From Pollenia angustigena (taxonomy: Eukaryota; Arthropoda; Insecta; Diptera; Polleniidae): a stretch of DNA of 64,000 nucleotides. The notes below the pieces were generated by a model, which did no database searches, was not told where the DNA came from, and worked only from the letters and a program-made list of their open reading frames with translations. The DNA lies in the NCBI GenBank assembly GCA_930367215.1, contig OV884059.1:249177803-249241802 (forward strand), read 5' to 3'. Positions 21,809 through 33,749 of the stretch are shown here, in pieces; the stretch's first letter is position 1; each line of letters starts with the position of its first letter. Both the position numbers and the translations under genes were made by a program.

Positions 21809-24362
21809 TGTATAGCTTTTAATGCACGCAGAGAAAAAATATGATTGGGGATGGTTACGGCAACTACACTATGTTTATTATAACAATATATTGTTGTCGT
21901 ACATAAAAAAATTTTATTTTATTATCAAAATTATTTAATTTCAACAATATTATAGTAACTGTAAACATTTCAATGTTTATCGCAATTATAAATTTGAGTA
22001 TTGTTAACAAAAAAATAATTATTTTTCTAACAACTAAATTATGATAAATTTGACAACATTTTTAAATTCTTACAACCATACCATGATAAGATTATATACA
22101 TGTAGTCATAGTATGCTTAAGAAGCAATACACACACAAGCTGTTCGTGATGCGGTCGTTCCTAAAATTTTTTGCTTGTTCATTTCTTTATCAATGTAAAA
22201 AAGAAACGTTATAGAACATTAAAATATAATGTTTGTCTACAGTATCACTACAATTGTTCTGTTTTTTTTTTAACGAAGAACAGAACATTATATAATGTTC
22301 GGCTCTTTCTTGAAAATAGTGTAGAACGGTTGTGTTCGTCTACAAAAAATAGATATCGCTCTTGGGTGTGTGAGCCGAACGCTAAATAATGTACTGTTTA
22401 TTTTCGAACACTGTTTCTAATATATTTTTTTAAATTTTTTTACACATAACTGTTTTGGTTCGAATACAGAATGAATGAATGAATGAAATGAATTTTAATT
22501 CTATTGACCCGAATGCAGTTTCAAAAGAGAATTCAGAAAGTTATTGCAGTAAATGTTTCATAATATGGATGAGGGCAATATTTTCATTAAAACTAAGCAT
22601 GTTTTAAGTAGAGTTGTAGCTATATGCCTTTTTGCCGATACTTTACAGATACTGATACTCAAAAAGATTTATCGGCGATACCGATACGGATACGAATATA
22701 CATATATTAAATTTGAATTCAAGTAGGATGGGCAGTGGATAATCCTTCTCGAAATTTTCTTATAAGATTTTCATCAGAACTTTTACTCGGTGTAGGGGTG
22801 AACGTGTCTTCAACACTTTCGAAATGCAGAGTCATGTTAAGTAGCTCAATAATAGGTTTTTTGGATTAAGTGTGGACTTTGAAAGCAGGCTTGGTTAAAT
22901 AAGCTTTGCAGGAAATTGATATGATCCTTTTGTATATTTTAGATTACTTTATAAAAGTCAAGACAACATTTATTTTTACTGGATCACGCGACAATTATTC
23001 TTTGAAAACTTAATCACAAGCGCAAGAACTGCATAATCTTAATATTGGAGCTACTAAAGCGTTATACCAAAATCGCGTTTCCAAGGAATTTAAATTTTGA
23101 AGTGAACCATAGTTGTATTGCCAATTTTTTAGCTGAATGCCCACTGGCAATTTAAGTTGCCGGGTGAAAACACAAATTACCTAATTGTTTCCGCGAAGGC
23201 GATGAACAAAGTATGTATGTATCTTTGACAAAAAGGAAAATGTGTTTAAAATTTCATTTCACAACTCCACAAAAAAGTTCTGGTTTTTAATGGGTTAATG
23301 CTAACTAATTTTAGGAAAAGAACTAAACGGAATGAATTGAGTATTTTAAAAACAGAACATTAAAAAGTTTTTAAAAATAGTAAATTGAGAGCTAATGATT
23401 TAAATTATCATAAAATGCGTGGAATTCTTTATGAATGTATTTATTGAGTGATTGCAGAGTTCTATATTTTGATCATGCTATTTACAGTTTCTTACTGCAC
23501 CCTGAGCAAAAATATTTCCCAACATGTATAATGTATTATAATTAAGTATGGTCACCTCCAACAAAAATATTATTAACGATAAATTTTAAACATATTGTGG
23601 ATAATTTGACCATAATGTAGTCGCCGGCAACCATATTATGGTTAAAGTAGTCATCCATAAAGAAGCCACAACCATATTATGTATGCCTTCGAACATGTTA
23701 TTTTATTTATTCAACTGAACGTAATCCAGAAGGCCAAAAACAGATTACAAGATAAACTTAAATTCAAACACATTATAATTCTTACAAATATAAGTAGGTA
23801 TAATGTATTATAATTAAGTATGCTAACCTAATTTCTCCTTTTTTTACACGAATATGGGTATGCATTTTTAAAGATTTTTGGCTTAACAATGAAATTTAGT
23901 ATTTAAATATGATCGATAACATGACTTGTAAACTGCGCAACTGACTTTGAAAAATCTCTTTCATTGTATGGGATAAATGAATTCCGTAGTCGAGCTACCT
24001 TCAAGTGAAAAGATCTTTTCATGATTAACACATTAAAAGCAGGTTTTCTAAGTGAGCATGCTCTTGCTGAGTTCAAAAATTCAAATCTAGAAGAAAGATA
24101 AGAAGGTGAGCCATATTTGACAGTCCTATAGAAAAATGTTAGCAGCTTAACATTTACAAAGTCTTCGAAGGTGCAGTTAAAAAAAAAAAAAATGAAATAA
24201 GTTTGTTATGTGGTGTTGTTATTGAAGAAGATCGAAAAATAGTCTTTCATTATTTTTGGGATTTACCCACATTGGATACTAAAAAGCGTATAAAAACGGA
24301 TTGGTCGATGGATTTCTTATATATTATTTATTCAATAAGAATTAAGATTAATTAACCGAGCA
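21809..24362. other. AT-rich spacer, no gene recognised
   Basis: Features seen: GATAC-type short repeats at about 22,635-22,700, a direct repeat of TATAATGTATTATAATTAAG at about 23,527 and 23,799, and an A-run at about 24,180. The short ORF at 22,171-22,389 shows no domain. Confidence 0.45.
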
Positions 24363-24475
24363 ATAGTAACGCGGCCCTTCCACTCGTTTATGTAAAACAG
24401 AACAGCGACTCTGGCGGGCATCGAACCCACAACCATCCTGATAGAACAGCTTACTACCAACAGGCACCCTTTTTT
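24363..24475 (-). repeat. tRNA-derived SINE-like sequence
   Basis: On minus there is a B-box-like GGTTCGATGCC inside a T-arm-like hairpin (GTGGG/CCCGC) and an A-box-like TGGTAGTAAGC about 30 bases upstream. The acceptor stem does not pair, so it is not a working tRNA. It is more likely a SINE or tRNA relic. Confidence 0.5.
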
Positions 24476-24529
24476 GACACAAAATAAATAAAAAACAAAC
24501 ATTTTGTATATGGGTTACACATTAGGAAT

Positions 24530-24665
24530 GGGCAAAAAATATCGATATATCAAAATATCGATATTTTTAAAAGAAATAATTGATATATATCGCCGATATT
24601 TAAAATACCGATATATCGATAGATCGATATTAAAATACGACTATCGAATTCGATATTTTTTAAAG
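24530..24665. repeat. TCGATAT-rich repeat tract, left
   Basis: Dense TATCGATAT words, matched by a shorter tract at 25,490-25,555. Begins after TAGGAATGGGCAAAAA, which resembles a hAT-type end. Probably subterminal repeats of an old DNA transposon; the far end is not found. Confidence 0.5.
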
Positions 24666-25489
24666 TCAGTCTTCTTTAAAAACTCAAAATTTTAGCCGTT
24701 TTTCAAACAAAATGTTTTTTTAAGAATCGGCATAACTGCATGCACCATATGTTTTTTTAAACTGATATGAAGATTAAGGCGAATTCACTAGAAGGTGGGT
24801 TCAAGTCAACATATGGGGTTTTTTTCGGTATTCGACTTGTCAAAGTTTCTATACAAATCATGGTGTAATAAGCAGGTGGCATCGTTATGGCAACAAATAC
24901 AACATTACAACAAAAATGGAAATTATATCACCGTTTACGTCAAAAAATACTTTAAATAAAAATCAAAGCGTGCCGCTGAACGTGATGAAATAAATAAATT
25001 TTTAGCCAATTTTTATTTAATTATGGTTAATATCTTATTTACTTTAATTTAAAATTATCAAAAACTTTAATAAAATACAATAATCACAGCACAAAACGTG
25101 CCCTTTTTGTAATCATAAACAAAACTTTGAAATAAGATTAGACAAACTAGTTTTTTATGTAAATAAACCTATTTTTTACTAGCAATATTTTTGACAACCC
25201 GACCACAGAAGCAGTGTTGTTGTAGAGTTGACCTCACATTCTCGTCAATTCGCCTTGTATGTAGATCTAAAATGATTGGCATTCATAAGAAGAAGAATAA
25301 AAAAAGCGGCGTTTTCACATTGCAGATTTCTAATTTAAACAGTTAAATCAAGCGAACTTGAAAATATTTATTTTATGCGGTTTTTGGAACAATATATGTG
25401 CCTATATTTATTTGGAATAATAACAAGATTCGTGCATTTATACATACATACATATAAAATTTTTTAATTTGGTAATAGTTTCAGCAAAA
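24666..25489. other. AT-rich DNA between the two TCGATAT tracts
   Basis: About 820 bases with no reading frame or repeat that I can place. It may be the body of the same old transposon as the flanking tracts. Confidence 0.35.
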
Positions 25490-25555
25490 TACGGTCGATA
25501 TATCGATACATCGATATTTTTGAAATGATAAATATCGATACTCTTAAAAAATATA
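25490..25555. repeat. TCGATAT-rich repeat tract, right
   Basis: CGATATATCGATACATCGATA and TAAATATCGATACT words, in opposite arrangement to the tract at 24,530. May mark the right end of one decayed element of about 1 kb. Confidence 0.45.
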
Positions 25556-25577
25556 ACATAACGGATGTTGTCAGAAC

Positions 25578-25823
25578 CACAGAGTATACAGAGGCGTCAC
25601 GAGACAGAAAATATTCTGTTTTTGTCTGTCTTTTTCTTCGAAAGCTGCCCTTTTTGCGTTTTTTGTTTTGATTATGCAATTTGTGTAGATAGTAGCGGCC
25701 TGTTTTTACGCATTGTCACTTCACTTACAAAAAACGTTTTCTTTCTCTTTCTTCGAAAGCTGCCCTCGCAAATGATTTAGGCATTTTTCATACGTCACTT
25801 TTTTCATCTCTGTATACTTTGTG
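25578..25823. mobile_element. MITE with 8-bp target duplication GTCAGAAC
   Basis: 246 bases with inverted ends CACAGAGTATACAGAG and CTCTGTATACTTTGTG, flanked on both sides by GTCAGAAC (25,570-25,577 and 25,824-25,831). An 8-bp duplication suggests the hAT group. Inside is a direct repeat of TTCTTCGAAAGCTGCCCT. The two short ORFs across it are not genes. Confidence 0.8.
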
Positions 25824-25831
25824 GTCAGAAC

Positions 25832-26864
25832 AACGACGATATATAGCATCGCCATTTCAAGTAATACTTCATCGTATCGTACATCATTGTTAATGGCTAG
25901 AATATACTAAGGGAAAAAATTGGACATTTAGCGGAAGAAAACTAGATGGCATAAGTGACGCCCAGAATTAGAGGTCGATTTTTAAATGTCAACAAAGGCA
26001 AAAAATTAAGACACTGTCAAGCCATGAACAACGATATGATGAGATCGGGCTTAAAATGGTAGTGCTACATATAAAAAACCAAAAGGGCTGTATTTGGGGG
26101 CGTGAAAAAAATTTTAGATTTTAAAATTTTTGTTTTAACTACAAACTCTTTTTTAACAGCGACATGGCCCATGATTGCATTACATAGCAAATTTTTTGCA
26201 GGGTACTCATTAACAACTAAAAAAAAAAATTGAGGACTATGTACAGAGTTCATATCGCTCCTTTATTGCAACATAGTCATATCTCAACAAAAATCAAACT
26301 TGGCAAAGTGCGAATAAAGTTTTCAAAATGTACATTTATATACAGATTTCATAAAATATATTTTGCTATAACTTCGGCTCAGTTAATGCTGATTTTTGAT
26401 TTACATAAATATAAAGAAGGTATAAATGATACTTTTGCTTAAGTAACTTAAAATTTTTTTAATTTTTTGAACATTGAAAATACGAGCACATACATATATA
26501 CTATGACGAAAATCATATGAATTTATCATAAAGTGGGAATTTATTATAAAGCTATAATCAGGGAATATACCTAAAAAACAAGTTTTTTTATGTGCATTAA
26601 ATATGCAGTAAAACCTTGAAAATATCCCTTACAAATTGTTGTTTTGACCTAACTGCCTTTTGTTTAAGTGCACTTTTGACGTAACTGCACAAAATGAATA
26701 ATTTTTGTCACTATTCTTTAAGATCCCATACAAATTCCTTTTTTAAGTGCACTTTCTAACCAGCACATTAAAGATAAATACCAAACATTTTTGGCATTTT
26801 AAAATTATTTTCATACAAAATATTAAAGTTAGCTGCACTTTGACTTAGCCGCCCAAATACATAT
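25832..26864. other. AT-rich spacer with a dispersed-repeat copy
   Basis: Includes the reverse copy (about 25,990-26,110) of the repeat at 19,611-19,870. The remainder has no recognised gene. A phrase like AACTGCACAAAATG/GTGCACTT recurs at 26,660-26,760. Confidence 0.45.
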
Positions 26865-27483
26865 TGTTACGTTACTGCCTTTCAATAACGTTTCGGTTTA
26901 TTTCCTTTATAATAAACCGTTTCGAGTTCTTTTATTGCAATTCAAATAGAACAAATAAACACAACACTTTAATGTATAACACTTATTTATTAAGAACTTA
27001 GTCACTTTAACAACCGTAATTTATAGCTTTAACTTACAACTCACAATTGTAATCAACACACTTCAAACGTTTATAGTTTTCTCCGCGTGATACGCTCTGA
27101 ACTTGACAAAGTCTGAACTAATCCTGTTTTTTGATGCTACCTGCCGCAAGTATTTATACTGTAATTCAGACATCTAGAACATTCGAAATGTTTCTCGAAG
27201 GTTCGAGGCTTTACTTATTCACCACTCTATAGTCAATTATGATTGGTGGCGGCACTTATGTTTACATAATTTCACCACTTATACTAAAGCTTTTTTTACC
27301 GGTAATTTCTAGTTCCTTCTGCACATTGGGATTGAAGTGTAATAAATTATAACAATTTTTAATAACAATGTAAACTAATAAAATAACTAACAAATACTTA
27401 ATAACTAAGCCATACAAGATAAATAATAATTACAACTAACTCTTAAACAATAATTACAACTAACTAAAGTTACTTTCGTATCA
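26865..27483 (-). repeat. 3' LTR of the Gypsy element
   Basis: 619 bases, TG...CA ends, nearly identical in structure to the solo LTR at 5,392-6,008. A purine-rich tract (GTGGGGGGCA on minus) precedes it. It retains the heat-shock-element cluster (about 27,174-27,210) and TATA box. Confidence 0.85.
27174..27210 (-). promoter_or_regulatory. Heat-shock element cluster in the second LTR
   Basis: On minus: GAAccTTCgaGAAa followed by cGAAtgTTCta, the same arrangement as in the solo LTR, just upstream of GTATAAATA. Conservation in both copies argues it is a family feature. Confidence 0.65.
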
Positions 27484-27605
27484 GTGCCCCCCACTTAAGC
27501 CTGTTCGTCCATAAGAGGCTTATCGTTCTAAATGAACAACTTTCATTTTAGCTCTTGGACTTTTGTATTTCTGTATTCGGTATACAACATCATTTAATTT
27601 CTTTA

Positions 27606-28440
27606 TCACCTTATATGGGGGTTAAAAAGCAAAACTAACTGACCCTCCTTGAATCCTTCTGAGTTTGCCGCTCGATCGTATCTGGCTTTCATCTTGTCAC
27701 TAGACAACTTAATACGGTTTCGTACAAATTCATGAAGTTCATTAAGAGTTTCTTGTTCTTGTGAGGCGGAGCCTTCATTGTTTTCACACAATTTTGGTGG
27801 GTGTACGAGATGTGGAGTCGTGAACAGCTGATCTATACGCCAACAAGAATTTTGAAATGTGTTCATCCCAGTCTTTTTGTTGTGTGATCACTTTTCGCAA
27901 ATTTTCCTCTAATGTACGGTTAAATCTTTCAACCATGCCGTCAGATTGCGGATGCAATGGGGTTGTCCTTGTTTTCTTTATTCCGTACAATTCACACATT
28001 TCTTTAAATATAGCAGATTCAAAATTTCTGCCCTGTTCAGAATGTACTTCTAATGGAACACCATAGCGGCACACCCAATTGTTCACGAAGACGTCTACCA
28101 CTGTTCTTGCTTCTTGGTTTGGGATGGCATATACCTCCGGCCATTTACTAAAGTAATCGATGACTACTAGTACATATTTGTTACCGGCATTACTTACAGG
28201 AAATGGCCCAGCTATATCCATTGCAATTCGCTCAAATGGGGCACCAGAATTATACTGCTGTAGTGGCCCACGACTTCTTCTACTGGACCTTTGGCGGCAA
28301 TACATTGTGCGCAATTTGTTATCCAATCAGCTACAGCTTGTTGGCAGCCAACCCAATAGAAGCGTTGTTTTAATTTTTCTAGGGGTTTCGTCACACCCAG
28401 ATGACCGCCACTAGGACCGTTATGAAATTAAGTAGTGCCG
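27606..28440 (-). pseudogene. Gypsy integrase
   Basis: The zinc-binding part (GGHLGVTKPLEKL, then CAQCIAAKG) is followed by the core (MDIAGPFPVSNAGNKYVLVVIDYFSKW, then GIKKTRTTPLHPQSDGMVERFNRTLEENL), and then a C-terminal region with LVLLFNPHIR. Integrase inserts the element DNA into the genome. The second catalytic Asp is Glu here (HSEQGRNF instead of SDQG), an unusual change. The core and C-terminal parts are in different frames (break near 27,790-27,860). Confidence 0.85.
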
Positions 28441-29090
28441 ACGGCACTACTATAAGGTTTTTAACTGATTTTCTGTCAGTACTTTCCCACGTACGGTATA
28501 AGCAGCCATTTACTAATTGAAGTCTGTTCCACAGAGCCCAGTATGCTTTCATCAGAGGTCTTTCAGGCGAAATTTCGTTTCGGGCGGGTCTTCTGCCTTC
28601 TTCCTTAGCTTTCAGAATTTTTGCTAAAATGGGATCATTTTTCTGCGCCATCGACCAGTCTTCATGGAATTCTATTTGCAATAGACGAACGTAACAGATG
28701 TTTTCTTTTCCTTCCGCCCTTACGCAATGCTTGCATTTCAGCTTACAGGGTCGCCTTGACAGAGCATCCGCATTGCCATGTTTTCCACCTTTTCTGTGTT
28801 CAATGCTAAAATCGTAGCTCTGAAGGCGCTCAATCCAACGAGCTATCTGGCCTTCCGGCTTTTTAAGTTGCAGCAACCACCTGAGCGCGGAATGGTCTGT
28901 TCGTAAATGAAAATGTTGACCATACAAATATTTATGAAAATGCTTTATGCACTCTAGTACTGCCAGAAGCTCTCGCCGAGTCACGCAGTAATTTCTCTCT
29001 GGCTTCGACTGTAATAGCCTACGACTTTCTCTACACCGTTGACCACTTGGGACAGCACACCTCCAATTCCAAATCCGCTCGCATCAGTAT
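28391..29090 (-). pseudogene. Gypsy RNase H
   Basis: Starts with LNTDASGFGIGGVLSQ, passes through a frameshift near 29,010, then reads KPERNYCVTRRELLAVLECIKHFHKYLYG, RTDHSALRWL and KHGNADALSRR, the usual end of the domain. The frame also shifts against the RT near 29,100. It degrades the RNA strand during reverse transcription in working relatives. Confidence 0.85.
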
Positions 29091-30308
29091 TTAGTACACA
29101 TTTTTCGCCCGCTCCTGTGCTTCACCCCAGTCATATGCCTGCGCCTTTTTGGTCAACTCATGCAGACTTGCAGCAATATTGGCAAAATTCAGTACAAAAC
29201 GCCTGTAGTATGTACATAAGCCTAAAAAGCCGCGTAGCTCATGAAGATTTTTAGGGCGAGGCCAATCCAACCCTGCTCGTATTTTTTCTTCGTCTGTTGA
29301 AATGCCATCAGATGTAACACGATGCCCTAGGTATTTTACTTCTTTCTGGAACAGTGAACATTTCTTGACACTTAACTTGAGTCCGGCTGTAGATATACGT
29401 TTTAACACCTCTTCGAGGTTTCTCAGGTGCTCATCAAATGTTTTTCCCATGACAATTATATCATCAAGGTACACCAAACATGTCTTTCGGTGGAGACCTT
29501 TCAACGCCTGTTCCATCAAACGCTCGAATGTAGCCGGAGCATTACAGAGCCCAAATGGCATTACATTAAACTGCCATAAGCCATCACTTGCACAGAAAGC
29601 AGTTTTCTCTTTATCCTTGTCTGAAATTTCTACTTGCCAATAGCCGCTCTGCAGATCTAATGTAGAAAACCATTCTGTTCCGGCTAACGTGTCCAGGGTG
29701 TCATCAATCCTAGGCAGTGGATAACTGTCCTTTTTGGTGACGTCATTTAGTTTCCTGTAGTCTACGCAGAACCTAGTACTTCCATCTTTTTTCTTTACCA
29801 AAACCACCGGAGAACTCCAGGGACTTGATGATGGTTTAATTATGCCGTCCTGTTCCATTTCATTAACCAGGTCTCTAACTTCATTACGTTTGGCTAGAGG
29901 AATGCTTCTTGGGGCCTGTTTTATTGGCTTAGCGTCGCCGGTGTTAATTTCGTGTTTCACTATTGACGTCCGGCCCTGGTTTTTACCTTTCGAGGCAAAG
30001 ATAAAGGCATATTTCTTTAGTAATTGCTTAGCCTTATTTCTCTCGGGCGGCCTCAGTTTTTCGGTCCATTTCCGCACATGTTCCTCTAGTAATTCCTGGT
30101 CCTTGGTACCCTTTTTAGCTGCGTCTGGGTGTTCCTCGCAACTTATGATTGCCTCTGTTGAAGCACATTGCCCAATCTTAAAGTTCTGCGTCAGAACCTT
30201 TTCTCTGTTTGATAAATTTAAAACTCTTACTGGAACTAAGCTGTTTTTGGTTTTAACGAGGGCATTCGCTGTTACTATGTAACCTGTTATTGCTGTTGGC
30301 TCTACCAC
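29091..30308 (-). pseudogene. Gypsy reverse transcriptase
   Basis: 405 open codons. It shows INTGDAKPIKQAPRSIP, DGSTRFCVDYRKLNDVT, the first catalytic Asp in STLDLQSGYWQVE, MPFGLCNAPATFERLM and the catalytic YLDD in CLVYLDDIIVMG. Then KCSLFQKEVKYLGHRV leads into the RNase H. It makes element DNA from RNA. The domain is whole, but the frame stops just before the RNase H. It joins the protease about 3 bases upstream through a stop. Confidence 0.9.
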
Positions 30309-30311
30309 CCA

Positions 30312-30791
30312 TTACCTATTGTTGTCCTCACAATCTCCCACCATGCGCGCCCATACTATGGTTTCTGACTTGGGTGGCAATTTTTCACGTTCAAGGGCGA
30401 GTAACTGTCTCACATGAGCCTTGCTTTCGTATCCAACATCAAGGGGAATTTCAGCATTACGCCAAGTCATATTTTGTTGTCCCATATCCAGACGAATACC
30501 TTGTCCAATCATAAAATCTGAGCCAATAATTACTTCGTCTACAATATCAGCCACGATAAATACATGGTGAGCACTTGTATTGGCCATACTTAATTTTACT
30601 TTTACTTTCCCATAGACGGTGGCAGGCTCACCCGTAGCTGTCCGCAAACTTACTCCACTTAGTGGTTCAATAGACTGTTGTATTAAATCAGGCATAATAA
30701 TCGAATGTGATGCCCCAGTGTCCACAGTCAAAACTCGTTTTTGACCGTTGATGTAACCACAAGCAGTAAGATTTCTGTTAATCTGTTGCAT
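30312..30791 (-). pseudogene. Gypsy aspartic protease
   Basis: A 159-codon ORF with the retropepsin active site TVDTGASHSII and flap-like region, then EVIIGSDFM with the usual GxD motif. It would cut the Gag-Pol polyprotein. The active site is intact, but the frame is separated from gag (gap 30,792-30,858) and from RT by a stop at about 30,310. Confidence 0.85.
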
Positions 30792-30858
30792 TTCTGAGAT
30801 GGAGATTGTGGGGCCCTTAGATGTGGGAGCTAGCTCACGCCCCGCAGTGCTAGCTATT

Positions 30859-31795
30859 TTAGTTTAACGGGGACTCTTGTGAGGACTGGCGATTACCCCG
30901 CTGGTTGTTTCTGGGCGCTGAAGCAGATCTTGAACGTTTTTTCGGCGCTTTACAGTTACGTTGTATGTGACGAGTCTTACCGCAGTTATAGCATTTTATT
31001 TTAGTTTTGGTTTTCTTCTCGCTTAAAGCTTTCATAACTGCCTCTTTTATATCCTGCACAATATCCCTTTCACCATTGGCGGTCACATCGAGCCTTCGCA
31101 CTCTGCCTACTTGTGGTCTTGAAATAATTCTTGCGGTTTCCCAGGCTAAAGCAAATGAAACAGTTTCTGCAAAGGTTGGTTTTTGTGATGCACATACCGC
31201 AAGTTTAACATCAGCATCACGAATACCGTTTACAAATGCCTCAGTTTTAAAATGATCCAAAAAAAGAATGATTCTCACCAGGATAAGTTAGCTGTACCAA
31301 CCGCTCAATCTCCAGTGCGAAGTCCTGTAAGGTTTCGTTGCCTTTTGCACTCTGCCACGCAACTCCATTTTGTAGATTTCCTTTTTGTGTTCACCTCCAT
31401 ACTTACGTTGCAGTGCGACCATAATTTCATCATAATTGTTTCTGCTACTTACTGGTACACTTTCAAGCACTTCAGCCGCAGTCCCCTTTAAAGCAAGAAT
31501 GAGCTCGATGGCTTTTTCCTCACAGTTCCATGCATTTCTGTTGGCAACTGTATCGAACTGGAACTTAAAAACATTTAATGGGACACTACCGTCAAAACTT
31601 GGGGCCCTTATTCGACTAGAAACTTCTGGAATAACTCGCACTGGTCCTTCTTGGCATTGAATGTAATTAACTTTGTCCTCCAGATGTTGTAGTTTTTCAT
31701 CAAAACCCGTGACTTGTGTTTTTACATCCGTGACTTGTATTTTTACATCCGTGACTTGAGTTTTTACATCAGACAGCTTCTGGTTAAATTAGCTT
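30859..31795 (-). pseudogene. Gypsy gag with CCHC knuckle
   Basis: Two ORFs (31,288-31,641 and 30,859-31,278) plus upstream codons form gag: a capsid-like part (PLNVFKFQFDTVA, then LILALKGTAAEVL), a second part (FKTEAFVNGIRD) and a CCHC knuckle (CYNCGKTRHIQRNC) near the end. The start is lost where gag is fused to the LTR piece at about 31,796. Close upstream is a 21- to 22-base tandem repeat encoding a DVKTQVT-type heptad, so a short coiled coil is likely. A frameshift is near 31,280. Confidence 0.8.
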
Positions 31796-31796
31796 T

Positions 31797-31983
31797 TTTA
31801 ACGGTCATTTCTATTTCCTTCTGCACATTGGGATTGAAGTGTACTAAATTATAACAATTTTTAAATACAATGTAAACTAATAAAATAACTAACAAATACT
31901 TAATAACTAAGCCATACAAGATAAATAATAATTACAACTATTTCTTAAACAATAATTACAACTAACTAAAGTTACTTTCGTAA
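31797..31983 (-). repeat. Partial 5' LTR (U3 start only)
   Basis: Matches the outer 190 bases of the 26,865-27,483 LTR. It stops where gag begins, so the rest of the LTR and the leader are deleted. Confidence 0.8.
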
Positions 31984-32178
31984 AAATATTCTCTGCAATT
32001 ATTTATCCAAATCCTTGTTTACCTGCAAATTTATAATATTTTTGGGCAGCTTAAAAATATTTTTATATAAATCATCAAAGTTAGATGCACACATGAAAAA
32101 AGTATGGTGAGTGAGAAAGTATAGTCGGTCAAGCCCGGCCGTTTGATACACTACACCACAGTTTTTATACCCTCCACC

Positions 32179-33749
32179 TAGGGTGATCGATCGAATAGTA
32201 TTCGACCGGTTTCAGCCGGTTATTTTAGTTTTGCCCAAGTCGAATATTTTAAAAAGTCCATTTTTCGAATATCGAATAAACCGGTTATTTTAGTAAAATG
32301 AACCGTTTATTTTAGTAGTGTATAATTTATATACGTTTTCCTTACTTTTGTTATAAATGTACCAGTAATTGAAGTATTTTTCTAATTGAATATTTGGCAA
32401 ACTTAAACTTTTAATAAAGAATGTCAATACAAAATGTAACAAAAGTCCAAAAAAACATTATGAGCAATGTAAATACAAATCGCTTATTTAAGCGTGTGAT
32501 CTTGTAACAAAAACCAAAAACAATTCAAAATACTGCAAACGAAGTTCAGCTTAAAAAGTAATCAGCAACTTGACATTTGAAAGATGTCATCTTTGGTGAT
32601 AATATAATATCGAACTGATATAAAAGACGATGGTGCTTAAACGGCCCTAAAATAATAAGTTGCAAAGCTTCTTCAACGTCACGACTTATTAATCACTTTA
32701 ATGAGTCTACAATCTTGACATAAATATATGCCAAGTAAAACATGACTCTGTTCCAAGTAGTTTTTATGAGACTGGAAATAATACTTTACTTAAATATGCT
32801 GCCAATAATTAATGAAAAACTCTTCAGTAGTTCTAGCATATCTTCATGCTTAAAACTACACCATACCGGCGAAATCAACGATATGGAAAAATTCTTCAGT
32901 TTTATTTATTAAATTACCGAGAACTTAAAACAAAATTGAAAGAATCAAACAATCTCATGGAAGGGTTTAAAAAGTGACCGACGAATTAACAGATGCCATA
33001 CAAAAAGCATGTTCATATTACTATTCGTTTCTATAATGCTGAAACAAAAAAAAATTGAAAAATATAATCCTGGATAAAAGGTTTTGTTTGCAACTTTTCA
33101 AAAATATGGCTCAAGTTTACTGATTCGTAAAGACATGCTTAACCATCAACAAATTAACTCATTTAAAATAAATTTCTGTGAATATCTCAAATAATAAATT
33201 TATTAAATTCCTATAATTTTTTAAAACCAAAGTTTTTCAAAATTTCTACAGCTATGTATGTTCTCACCTAGTAAATATTTGATGTCCAACACGTAACCAC
33301 TAATTTTCTTAAAGAATTGTTTGCTTTTGCAAAACGTTTGGCTAGAGCAAACATTATTTAACGGTTTCTTAACTACATTATACATAAGTACAATTATTAT
33401 ATTAGAAATAAATAGAAATTGTTAAAAATAAAGCCTAAGTTTAATCAATTTACTGGTCGCGCTTTTTTTATTTTATAGTTAAATATTTGTTTGTGGTATG
33501 TTCAGAACCTTAAGTCATATCTATGTATTTTGTATGTTCCTTACCTTCGTGAATTGTTTTGTTTTTATTCAAATTAACTTTTTATTACAAAAACTTAATT
33601 TGATTTTTGTATTTTTATGTATTCGAATTAAAACCGGTTAACCGGTTATTTTTAAAATGCTTAACCGAAAACCGGTTTTTTTAAAATAGCGACTATTCGG
33701 AATATTCGAAAACCGGTTATTGAAAAAAGTCGAATAATCGATCACCCTA
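32179..33749. mobile_element. hAT-type element with exact 8-bp duplication CCTCCACC
   Basis: 1,571 bases. The ends are TAGGGTGATCGAT and ATCGATCACCCTA, with an AACCGGTT-rich subterminal zone on both sides. CCTCCACC flanks it on both ends (32,171-32,178 and 33,750-33,757). No open transposase frame remains, so this is a non-autonomous or decayed copy. Confidence 0.85.

Larger units (their letters stand above)
26865..31983 (-). mobile_element. Gypsy (Ty3-like) LTR retrotransposon, broken
   Basis: Transcribed on minus: part of the 5' LTR (31,797-31,983), gag, protease, RT, RNase H, integrase, then a full 3' LTR (26,865-27,483). The order protease-RT-RNase H-integrase is that of Ty3/Gypsy. The 5' LTR lacks R and U5, and the primer site and gag start are gone, so it cannot be transcribed normally. 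Several frameshifts separate the domains. No env is seen. Confidence 0.9.

Noticed and set aside
24363..24475. Functional tRNA gene
   Set aside because: T-arm and boxes are present but no acceptor stem pairs.
24504..24695. 63-codon plus ORF
   Set aside because: Translation of TCGATAT repeats (IDRYRY-like residues).
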